The notes beneath the pieces were generated by a model, which was given only the letters and a program-made list of their open reading frames with translations, made no database searches and was not told the origin of the DNA. A program made the position numbers and the translations under genes. From Eublepharis macularius (lineage: Eukaryota; Chordata; Lepidosauria; Squamata; Eublepharidae): a stretch of 64,000 nt of DNA. Position 1 is the first letter of the stretch; the number at the start of each line of letters is the position of its first letter. The stretch lies in NCBI RefSeq assembly GCF_028583425.1, contig NC_072805.1:16626001-16690000 (forward strand), written 5' to 3'. Shown piece by piece: positions 42,901-54,900 of this stretch.

Positions 42901-45900
42901 AAAGCAAGCCTTGGCAATGCAAAACTCAGATTGCAGGGTTTTTTGAGGGCCACCTCAATTACTGCACACAGTTAATTCACGCTCAGTTTTCATTTGTGGT
43001 GCACCCCTTTTGCTTCGGTTGCATGTCATCTTTTCCTAGTGCAATATTTTGGTGCCTAGTTGCTCTGTTGGAAGAGGGAGGAGAGGATAATTTTGTCTAT
43101 TTCCCCCTCCTTGTGCTCAGAGGTTGTTGGATCCAACATTTTCTCTGCTATTAGTATATTTTATAATGTCCCTTTTACTTTGCACTTACACTGTCTTTAA
43201 GCAACACATTATAAACCAATATTTTTAATTCTTCTCAGTAATCCTTAAGTGTTCTCATTTGGCTTCCCCTGCCTTCTCAGTAGGTTTATATTCAACCCTG
43301 GTGCTGCATCCCCCATGCTCACTTGATGGAGCAAGAGGAGAAAAAATGGGAGCTATGTCACAGTCTCTGTGATGCTCTTGGAACTTCCCCAAATCTCTAT
43401 GGTCTTTACCATAGAGATTGAGGGGATTCCTAACCCAGTGTGCTCAGCCAGAAGTGATGTCATAGCATCAGTGCCACTTTCCCTCCCCAGACTCTGCCCT
43501 GCAACTGCTCTTGTTCTATATCTGAGGCTAGACAATTGGCAACCCAATAAATTGGCTTCTTGGTCATGGCGTCAAAGCTGCAGAATTTGCGGACTTCCTG
43601 TTTGGGATCCATGGAGGTCTAACGCAGCTCCACTTGCGGAGCTGACCGGACTGCCGTTTTAACCGGCCGGCGGGGTGAAAATAGCCCGCGGCCGACTGCT
43701 CTCAGGCGGGGAGCAGGCAAAGAACGCTCAAGACCCTAGGGTGAGCTAGATCTCGGACGAGGGGGGGCTCTACACAGCGAGTCTCCCCCCGATCCTTGAG
43801 GTCCCACCTTGCGACGGGTCGGCTATAATCTCTGCGGCAGTTTTGGGGCCAATTCGGCTGGCATAAGACCTACATACCCAAGCATCGATTGGGGGAAGAA
43901 GCTGAGAGGAGAACTTAAAATCGAAACAGCGATTACAACCCGAGAAAAGTGAAGAGAAGGTAAAGATCATTATCTTCTGAGACGGGACAGATTGATAAAA
44001 ACAGAGAGGAAAAAAAGTAGATTTTTAAACTGCAACAGACTAGTGAAAAGGAGGGGAAGACTCGGCAGGAATCGAATTTAAAAAGAGACTAAGTTTAAAG
44101 AAGTTATTAAAGAAATGGGACTATTGTTTTGAATACCTGTGGCTTTGGAGCTGTGAGAAAAAGACACCATCGCGAGATCTGCTGTGGGAAGACGGGAGAC
44201 AGGAAGTGCGTAATAACAATAGAGTGGCTGGAGAGAAGCGGCCCTTGCTGGAGGGCAGGAAGTAGGGAATCGCCATTTTTGAAAGGGGAAGGGTCGCGGC
44301 TTCAGCGGAAGAGGAAGTAGGCCATCTTGGATTACAAAATCATAGAGAAACCATAGAGAAAAGACGCCCGACATTTTGGACTCTTTAAAACTTAATTTCT
44401 ATAAGAAGACCGGGACATTTAAAATAGAAAAACGTTAAATTTTACGCCACGGAGTTAAGGAAGAGAGCGGATTCGTGGGAGCGAGCTAAAGCAAGCCCCA
44501 CGATGTCAAAAAAAGAGTGGCAATCGGCAATAGAAAACCTGGATAAAAACCTGGACAAAAAACTTTTAGATATGATTAAAGAACTTAAGGACACGAAATT
44601 GGAGCTGATAAAAGAGGTTAAAGAGGTTACACAGACAGTAAAATCGGAGCTGTCAGAAGTGAAAAAAGGTATGGAAACAATACGAAGTGAATTACAAGGA
44701 ACGCAGCAGAGAGTTAAAACAGTAGAAGACGCGATGGAGAATTTAGCAGACACGCAACAAACAGAGATGAGATTGGTGAAGGGGAGAATGTCAGTTGCAG
44801 AAACTAAACATATGGAGAAGCAGCTACGTTTTCGTGGCTTGCCAGAAGTGGAAGGAAAGTCAGCGCAAGAACAGATGACTGAGGTGTTGGCTGAGTACCT
44901 GGGGAAGGAGGAGGAGGAAGTTGTGGCTATCCTAGATGTGGCATACCGTGTGAATTCGAGAATAGCAACCCAGAGGAAACTACCAAGAGATGTGATTGTG
45001 CAGTTTACAACACGAAATATGAAAGAGAGGATTGTGACAAAACAGTTTCAAGATCCATTGGAGATTGATGGCAAGACGATTATTATAATGAAGGAACTGC
45101 CCAGATCAGTGTTACTGGACCGGAAAAAATATAAAGTGCTAATTCAGATTTTGAAGGACATGAAAATCAGGTACAGATGGGAGTTACCGGAAGGAGTGTC
45201 CTTTGAGTTTGGAGGGGCCAAAAAACGCATCAGATCTGAGCGAGAGATGGAGCGATTTATTAAGGACAATGAAAAAGACTTACCAACAAGATCATGAGTA
45301 TGGAGTGTAAAGTATTATCTTGGAATGTAAATGGACTAAACTCACCGAATAAGAGGAAAAATACTTTTCACTGGCTACTAAAACAAAAATGTGACATTGT
45401 TTGTTTGCAAGAGACCCATATCAGAAAGCAGGATGTAAAATATTTAAAATCTGGAAAATTGGGCAAAGAATATGTAGCGGCCTCCAACAAGAAAAAAAGA
45501 GGAGTGGTGTTGTACATAAAAGAGGAGCTACAGCCAAAATTTGTTATGAGAGATGTGGAAGCTAGATTTGTAGCAGTGGAATGTATTTGGAATTTAAAGT
45601 GTTGGTAGTCGGACTTTATGCACCTAACGGTGCAAAAGAAAGCTTCTTTGAGGATTTAAGGAAGCATTTAGACGATCTTGCATACGACCAGATAATTCTT
45701 GCTGGAGACTTCAATGGAGTGACAGACTTGGAACTAGACAAAAAGACTACAACGGCACAAAAGAAAAGAGGACTATTACCAAAGCTTTTTTTTGAGTTGA
45801 TTCAACAAGAGACTCTTGAAGATGTATGGAGGAGAGAATATCCTAAAAGCAGACAGTTTACTTTTTATTCTGCAAGGCATTCTACATTATCAAGAATTGA

Positions 45901-48900
45901 TATGATCTGGGCCTCAAAAGACTTAGCATTATGGACTAAGGAGGTAGAAATAATGCCTATGGTAGGCTCAGATCACAACCCAATTATGTGGAAATTTGGA
46001 AAAAAGAGAAAAAGGAAAGCATGGAGAATAAATGAGGACTTGTTACAGGAAAGAGAGAATATGGAAATACTGAGAAGAGAGACAAAGTTTTTTATACAAT
46101 ACAACGTGAATAAAGAAGTACCAACCAATAAAGTTTGGGATGCTTACAAGGCGGTTGTAAGGGGCATACTAATGGACTTAAATGGTAGAGCAAGAAAGAA
46201 GAAAGAGGAGAAAAGACAAGAGATTGAGGAGAAAATAAAAGCCAAAGAAACACAGCTAAAAAAGAGACCAGGGAAAAAGAAGGTATACCAGGAAATTAAA
46301 ATACTTCAAGAACAGCTAACAGCAATGAGCAATAAAGAATTGGAGTGGAATCTCAAAAGACTGAATCAAAAAGCGTTTGAGGGTGCTAATAAACCTGGGA
46401 AGTACCTGGCATGGCAATTGAAGAAGAAAAGGGAAAAGAAGATAATAAATAAAATTTGCGAAGATAACAAAACGTATTTGGAGCAGGCTACCATTAGTAG
46501 AGCCTTTTATAAATTTTACGCTAAGCTGTATAATAAAAAAGAAGTAAACAAAGAATCAATAGCGTCATATTTGGAGAAAACCAAACTTCCAGAAATCTCG
46601 GAAGCTTGGAGAAATAAGTTGAATAGTGAAGTAACTGACGAGGAAATAAGTAAGGCAATACAATCTGCAAATCTAGGAAAGGCGCCAGGGCCAGATGGAC
46701 TTACGGCTAAATTCTATAAGACAATGGCTAATGAACTGGCACCATTCCTAAAAGAGGTGATGAATGGGGTTTTAAGGGATCAAAGGATTCCAGAAACTTG
46801 GAGTGAAGCGAATATATCATTGATCCCAAAAGAGGGCCAAGACCTGACTAATGTGAAAAATTATAGACCTATATCGCTACTCAACAATGACTACAAAATT
46901 TTTGCGAAGATATTGGCGGAGAGATTGAAGGGGTGGCTCTCGGAAGTCATAGAGGAGGAACAAGCAGGCTTTTTGCCAGACAGACAAATAAGAGACAACT
47001 TAAGGACAGTGATCAATGCTATTGAATATTATGACAAGCGTTGTGACAAAGAGGTTGGTTTCTTCTTTGTTGACGCTGAAAAAGCGTTTGACAATTTAAA
47101 CTGGGACTTTATGTTTGCCACTATGGAAAAGCTACAATTGGGAGAAAGATTCATCAGAGCAATTAAGGAAATTTATAGAGACCAGACTGCAGCAATTGTG
47201 GTGAATGATGAATTGACCAAGAAATTGACGATAAGTAAAGGAACAAGACAAGGTTGCCCGTTATCTCCATTGTTGTTCATTTTAGTATTGGAGATTCTGA
47301 TGATACAAATACGTCAAGATGATGAAATTCGTGGAATAAAAATAAAGGACTATTCATACAAGGTCAGAGCATTTGCGGATGACATAATGTTAATTGTAGA
47401 GGACCCATTGGAGAACATGCCAAGAGTGATAGATAAGATCAAGGAGTTTGGAGACTTGGCAGGTTTCTTCATTAACAAAAAGAAGTCAAAGATATTATGC
47501 AAAAATATGACTAAGCAGAAACAACAATTGTTAATGGAAACAACGGATTGTGAAGTAACAAGTAAAGTGAAATATTTGGGAGTCGAATTAACTGCAAAGA
47601 ACATAGATCTATTCAAAAACAATTATGAAAAACTATGGACTCAGATAGAGAGAGACTTGATTAAATGGAATAGATTGAATTTGTCATGGTTGGGTAGGAT
47701 TGCAGCAGTTAAGATGAATGTGTTACCAAGAGTAATGTTTTTGCTACAGACAATACCAATCATCAGAGACTCCAAACAATTTGAAAAATGGCAGAGGAAA
47801 ATATCAGATTTTGTTTGGGCAGGCAAGAAGCCTCGAGTGAAAGTGAAAGTTTTACAAGATGCAAAGGAAAGAGGCGGAATGCAACTGCCCAATCTGAGAC
47901 TTTATCATGATGCAATCTGCCTAGTTTGGTTGAAAGAATGGATGACATTAAAGAACAAGAAACTATTAGCCCTAGAGGGATATAAAAAAATATTTGGATG
48001 GCACGCATATTTATGGCATGACAAAGTAAAGGTCAACTCGATGTTCCTGCATCACTTTGTTCGGAGAAGTCTATACATAATCTGGAAGAAGTACAGAATT
48101 TATCTACAAGAAGGAACCCCTTTGTGGGTGGTTCCATATGAGGTGATAGACCCGAGAGCTGTTGATAATGAACAACAATGTTTAACGTATAAAGAAATAA
48201 CTAAAACTGAAGCATCCAAACTTAGAATAAAGACACAAGAGGAACTATCACCTAACTACGATTGGTTCCAGTATAGACAGATCAGAGACTTATATAATTC
48301 GGACTCTGTAAAGGGAGGTATACGAATAGAGAATTCGGAACTAGAGCAGACCCTTCTTAAAGAAGATAAGAAAAGAATATCCAAGGTATACCAAGTACTG
48401 TTGAAGTGGTATACCGAGGATGAGATAGTTAAAACACAAATGGTGAAATGGGCTATAAACTTTAATAAAGAAATAACAATGGAGGCATGGGAATACTTGT
48501 GGAAAACTACAATGAAGACAACGACATGTATTAATATCAAAGAGAACATTCATAAAATGATCTATCGTTGGTACATGACACCAAAGAAGATTGCGCTAGG
48601 GAATTTGAATACTTCTAATAAATGCTGGAAATGTAAGAAGCATGAGGGCTCCCTCTATCATATGTGGTGGTCGTGTGAGGTAGCCAGGCAGTACTGGGGG
48701 GAAATAATAAGAGAAATGAGTGAAATTTTACAATTTCAAATTAATAAGAACCCAGAACTCCTGCTACTGAACTTGGGAATGGAGGGAATTCCAGCCCAAC
48801 ACAGGACGTTGATATTTTATATGACAGCAGCAGCTAGACTTTTGTATGCGCAAAAATGGAAAGTACAAGAAGTGCCAACTATTGAAGATTGGACTTACAA

Positions 48901-51900
48901 ATTGCTGTATATGGCTGAAATGGACAAGATGACAAGAAAATTGAGAGATCTGGACTCAGGGCAGTTCAACACAGACTGGGAGAAGCTGAAACAATACCTG
49001 GAGAAGAAATGGGAGGTGGGAGGAAAACTGTGGCAGTTTGAGAACTACTGAAGTATTGAAGTAGAGGGGGGAGACTTTACCGGGGGGAGAAGAGATAAAT
49101 GTGAATTAATAAGCAGTCAGATTAATAGATTGACATATATATAGATATATATAGGTTAACAAACAGAACATAGAGAAAATAATTAATTATAAGGACTAAA
49201 TATAAGGAGCGATTAACTAACAATATTTTCTTTTTTTTCTGACAAGTTTTGTACCAAACTGAATGTCTGAAGATATAGATGGGTCAAATTGATTGACTAC
49301 GTGAGGAGAGATATATAGAACTATTATAAAAAGATAGAATGAGTAATATATATAGAGAATAAGTCAAATTGTTTGATATAAACGAATGTATGATCTATAT
49401 GGTTTATGATATATAGAAATACCTGAAATTGAAAAATTGGGATAAATTGTTTATCTAAGATAGAAACAAAGGCTTACAGTTTGGGCATATAATGTTAAAA
49501 ATAGTTAAGGATGTACTGCTTAGAATAATGGAGAATATATATTTGTTTTAGATAGAGGAAGCTAATAAAAGTAAGGGAAAGGGGACAAAGGGTTGGAAAG
49601 CTGTTGGAAGTCAATAAAAAGGGGGGGGAAAGGGAGGGGGTTAGAGATGAAAAAATTGGGGAAAATTGAATGTAAATGTGGAAATAATGGATTCTAACCC
49701 AATAAAAATTTTTCAAAAAAAAAAAAAAAAGCTGCAGAATTTGCTTGCCACGGGGGGGGAGTCATCTGTCCCCCTTCTATCGTGGTTTTCCACCAGTAGG
49801 TGAAAACTTTTCTCTTTTGTTTGGTGGTCTCTCACTGGAGCATCATTCTTGTTTATGTGTTTTAATTGCTGATTTAATTGTTTTATTGCACAGTTTCTAG
49901 GCCGTTTTCACACTGCTTACCTTCCCTCGGAACAACCTGGAACATGGCGCAAAACCTGCGGAAGAGCATGTTTTCTCATGCGAGATTTGCATGATGTTGC
50001 GCAAATCTCGTGTGAGAAAATGTAATCTTCCACGTTTTTTGCGCGATGTTGCGGGTCGTTCCAAGGGAAGCAGTATGAAAATGGCCCTAACTCTGAAAAC
50101 GGCCCTATCTGCAGATACTTAAATCCAGAGAGTGGAGCCATAAACAGACAAGACAGATCACTCTACAAACATGAGAAAAGACTCAGGTTTGCAGAAAAAA
50201 ATTGAAATCTAAAAAAATACACTTAAAAAACAAAATAATAGAAGCAGTACCTATACCTTTAAGAAAGAGATGCCCTCTGCCCCTTGCAAGCCCTTGTAGG
50301 TTACCCCCTGAGCAACTGGGGTAGACTGAGCAACTGGGGTAGAGCAATGCAGCTAGACTTCTCCCAGTGAGTGGCTGACTGGGGAGGGAATGAAAATGGG
50401 CTGGGGCAGAGGAGATAAAGGTAAGATGGCTGGTGCATTGGAAGGAGAGAAGAGGCAGGAAAAGGGAAGAGGCTACGGGAGAGGGAAGGGAAAGAGGAAA
50501 TAGTGAGAGGGGAATAAATAAATGATAACTGGTATACACTGCTCTTCTAGACAGATAAGTGCCCCACTCAGAGCGCTGAACAAGGTTAGTGTTATGATTA
50601 TCCCCACAATACAGCTGGGAAGCTGAGGCTGAGAGGCGTGGCTTACCCAAGGTCACCTGATGAGCTCATGACAGTAGTGGGATTCAAACCAGCAGAGTGC
50701 AGATTTGCAACCCAACCACTTAACCACTGTGCTACAGCAGCATTCCGAGATACTCCCTGCGAGTTGTTGCAGATTCCCCACTGTGTGTCTATGTCTAAAG
50801 CTGTTTTTTAATGGTTTTGATTGTTCACCACCTGGGGGCCTGTCAGATGGAAAAGCAGCATAAAAACAACATAAATAAATAAATAAATACTAGATTGAGT
50901 TTCCTCTGCAAGGTCCCAGCCCCCCTGCTTTTGGGGGAAGAAAAGAAGGAGGGCAATTCCTTATTACATAGTCTGATATTATCATCAGGTAGTCAGGTAC
51001 GACCAGCACATCTGGACCACTCACTCTCACCTTTGTCTCTCTCTGTCTGGCTACTTAGTTTCTTGACCGGGGTGTTTTCACCCTTTGGAAGAATCTTTTC
51101 TGGAATGCTTGGTCCGGCAGCCCTGACCAGCCATCCCTCCGTGGCTGAGGAGCCAGGCAAGCACTGGCCAGAGGTTGTCAAGTGCTGTTGACTTCTTGCT
51201 GCAGCTTGGAGAACAAGACCCTTGCCAGGGAGTTCAGGGGCAGTAACTCCCATAGGACTGGCTGGGGGCAGTTTGCAGGAAGCTGTCCTTTCAGGATCTT
51301 TGCAGGGAGGAACTCCGTTAGCCCTGACACCATTGGAAGGAGGCACCTGCGGGGCTTTGTAGCATTGTGGATTTGCCATATCCCAGCCCTGCACCAAGGA
51401 AATGAGCCTCTGGATAGGAGTGTCTCTACATTCAGATTTTTTTGGTAAATCGCCTTTTGCCCCTTTTTTCCTTGGGGGGCTTGCTGGTTGTGTGTAATCA
51501 CAGGAATTTCCCCACACCTCTGTGGACTGATGGTATGCTTCCCAGGTGTTTTTTCGTTTTGCTCCCTTGATTGGAGAAATATGTGTGTATCTGTCCTTCT
51601 GGCCACTGTCTTCTGCGTCTTGAGCTCCTCGGATTATGCTCCAGTTATTAGCACACTGGTTCACATTCAAGGCAATATAAGAGTGCTGCAAAAGGGGGGG
51701 AAAGAGATGAAATTTTTAAAAGCTAATTACAGATGCACGTACTCATTCTAATTACACTGCTGGTTTTATCAATCAGAGTTCCCCCAAGGAATACTGGGAA
51801 CTGTAGGGGTTTTAAGTAGATGAGATTTTTGTAATGGAGAGCTCCTCACAGAACTGACGACTTTTGGAAATCTTCTGGGGGAAAGCTATGAGTTAAGTAG

Positions 51901-54900
51901 TTGAGATTTTCAAGGCAGACCTGTGGTAAGCCAATAAACCCTGAAGGAGTTAGCCATGTTAGTCTGTAGTAACAAAATAGTAAAGAGTCCAGTAGCACCT
52001 TTAAGACTAACCAACTTTATTGTAGCATAAGCTTGTATTGTAGCATAAGAGAGAACCACAGCTCTCTTCATCTTGCATCTGACGAAGAGAACATAAGCTT
52101 TCGAGAACCACAGCTCTCTTTGTTTTGCATCTGACGAAGAGAGCTGTGGTTCTCGAAAGCTTATGCTATAATAACGTTGGTTAGTCTTAAATGTGCTACT
52201 GGGCTCTTTACTAATAAACCCCAAGGAGATGTGCTCTGCATTCCCAGCTGGCAGAATGGCATCCTGTTAAGAAAATTCTAGCGTCACGCCCATTTTTGTG
52301 CTTCCACCCTTCCAAACTCCAGGCTTTAACACATTCCAAGTCTCCCTTTTTCCTGGTCAAACATTCAGAAGTGCTCAAAATAGTTGAAGAATCAAGAGAT
52401 CCTTTTTACAATCAGCAGTATCAAGGAAAGAAGTTTCTTCTGGACTGGTCCATTTCAGGCTGTAGGTAGGCAGATGGCATTGTTGAATACTTCCTTGTTA
52501 AAGAAACACTTTGCAGCTAGAAAGCTAGCATGCTAGCAGACCGGCTGCCATCAGCACCAGGAATTTTTTCTCCGAGAGATTATTTAAAAATGTGACCTAT
52601 ATATCAGCCTCATCACTTGCAGCCTGAAGTGCGTCCATCCAGGGAAAGTTTTGCCATTCAATTCTCCTGAATGTACAAATTCAGCCTCAAAACTAGGCAT
52701 TATGAACATTTTCTTTGTTTGGAGGGTGTAAACCTGTACCCCTACTGAGGGAGGAGGATAGTATGGGCAGGGCCCACAGGAATGATATCTGGACATGGGT
52801 CTTTTCCTACACCCACAGGGCTACTGAAAGGGAAGTACTTGTACATCTTGAGGGTCTTCGACAGATCCTTTCTCCTTCTCTGACACCGCAGGTTCAGGAT
52901 TCCTCAATGGGAAAGCTTCGCTGCAAACTTCTCGTTGTCTTACCCATATTCTGCAAAGCAATACATTTCATGTATTCAGCAATATGCAACAGGGCATTAT
53001 GTGCTGTCATTCCTCTGAGTACTGTCTGCACCATGAAAAAAGATCAGGGCTACTATTTTCCTGTTAATGAGTTAAGACAGACGAGGTGGGTGGTGGCTGT
53101 CCCGGGGCCAGCAAAAGCAGCAGTAAGTACTGGGCCCTTTTCTACTTCAGCGGTGCCATTGTGGGGACCCTGCTTTAGACATACATGGTTTGGCCTGGGC
53201 CAAGCCAGCCAGAAACTGCTGCTTTTGCCAGTTCTCTGTTTCCCATCTTCTGCTATTCCTCTGCCTGTTCCTGAGCAGCCTCCTTAATGAGTCAGAGACA
53301 AGCCACAGATGAATCTCCCTGGGGATAGAATTTCAAAGTTTTGGTGCCACAACCGAGAAGGTCCTTTCTCTGGTTTCCACCTACCTGAGAGCCAAACTAC
53401 AAGTGACGCCTGACACAGGTTGGACACTTGTCAGCTTCCCTCAAGTTTTGACGGGAAATGAAGGCGCCCTGGTCTTACAGCTTGGCTCTCCATTTAATTA
53501 AAGTTTACAGGACCCCCCCCCCACACACACACACAGCCAGCAGAGGGGAAGGGGGGCACCTGGTGAGAGCCCAACGCCTGCACTCCCCTCCTGACCGCAT
53601 GTTCTCCCTCCCATAGACTGCCGCTCTATAAACTTCAATGAAATGGAGAGCCAAGCGGCAAGACCAAGACGCCTACATTTCCCATCAAAACTTGAGGGAA
53701 GCTGACAAGTGTGTGTCAGGTGTCACTTGTAGCCTGGCTCTCAGTCAGCAACCTTTTATTGGCATTCAATAAAACAGTTATACATCGAGCAGGGCAAACC
53801 CCCAAAAGCAGCAAAATCAGGTGACAGAATTAACCATGTACTCCCTAATCTACATAACGATTGAGAAATACAATGTAACCGTATGTGTAGTGTGGGGACA
53901 ATGATCGGATAGTAAGAAAGAAACGAACCCTCTGTCAGATTGATCCTGATGATTGATCAGCAGAGGGCTAATCAAGGAGTCCTGCACGTGAACATAAAAG
54001 TCGCAATAAAATAAGACACGAGTTACAGATTCGGGTTGCATCCTTCCGCAAGGACATAGTCTGTTGGGGTAGAGTGTATTTGTAAATCTCCCAAACAGAA
54101 TTTCAGAGGGTAAAACGTTAAAATGTGCGAGCATAAAAGCTCGGCGTAGGCGGGGGAAAGACAGCAATGAGAAATAAGCGGCAGGGCTTTTATACTTAGG
54201 AATGATTCCAGACTCCAGCGGGGAGGTCCTTAATGAGTGCTTTCCCATCCGTCACCCTATGCATTGGTGTTTGAGGTGTGTTTTTATGTTTAAAAAATGA
54301 GAAGAAATTGTGTGTGTGTGGGGGGGGGGGTGTCTTCTTTACCTGTATGTGTCACTTTGGGAAAGGGCGTCCCCGAGAGAAGGGATCTGGTATTCTACCA
54401 CTTCCTGGCATAGAAGAGGCCATTCTCTGTCAGTTTGAAATAAAATACAAAACATCGTTATTTAGATAAATTACATACAGGCTCTCTGTTAAACTGTCTA
54501 AAAATAGTGTGTTCAATTTCTTGGCTCGAAATGTTGTTCTGAGTGCCATTTCTTGGCCAGGGAATCCTTCAAGAGCTAGGGGTCTAGGAAGCTCCTGTAG
54601 CATGCGAGTGAGAAAGGGCCTTGCAGGGGCTATGGGCAGCTGGACCCGAATTCAACCTGGAATCCAGGGAAGGTTTGTACTAGAAGAACAGCACACATGG
54701 CACGGACGGGCGGCCAACCAACCTCGGAGTGTTTCTGCCAGGCATGACCAATCCAGAGGCTTCATACTGTTTCTGCACCTAATGAGGCTTGAACACACAT
54801 AGGCCAGAGCCCATGGATGTGCCTTGGTTGAGTCTCTGATAGAGTTGCCAACCTCCAGGTGGGGCCTGGAGATCTCCCAGAATTACACCTGATCTCCAGA

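Larger units (their letters stand above)
43591..49730 (+). mobile_element. Full-length L1 non-LTR retrotransposon
   Basis: A 6.14-kb LINE-1 in the KCTD19 intron, antisense to that gene. It has a 14-bp target duplication, a 5' UTR of about 0.9 kb, ORF1 (264 codons), ORF2 overlapping by four bases, a 3' UTR of about 0.68 kb with a G-rich tract, an AATAAA and a 16-base poly(A). Only one reading-frame break is evident in about 4.5 kb of coding sequence, and the poly(A) is uninterrupted, so the insertion is young. It copies itself by target-primed reverse transcription. Confidence 0.95.
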
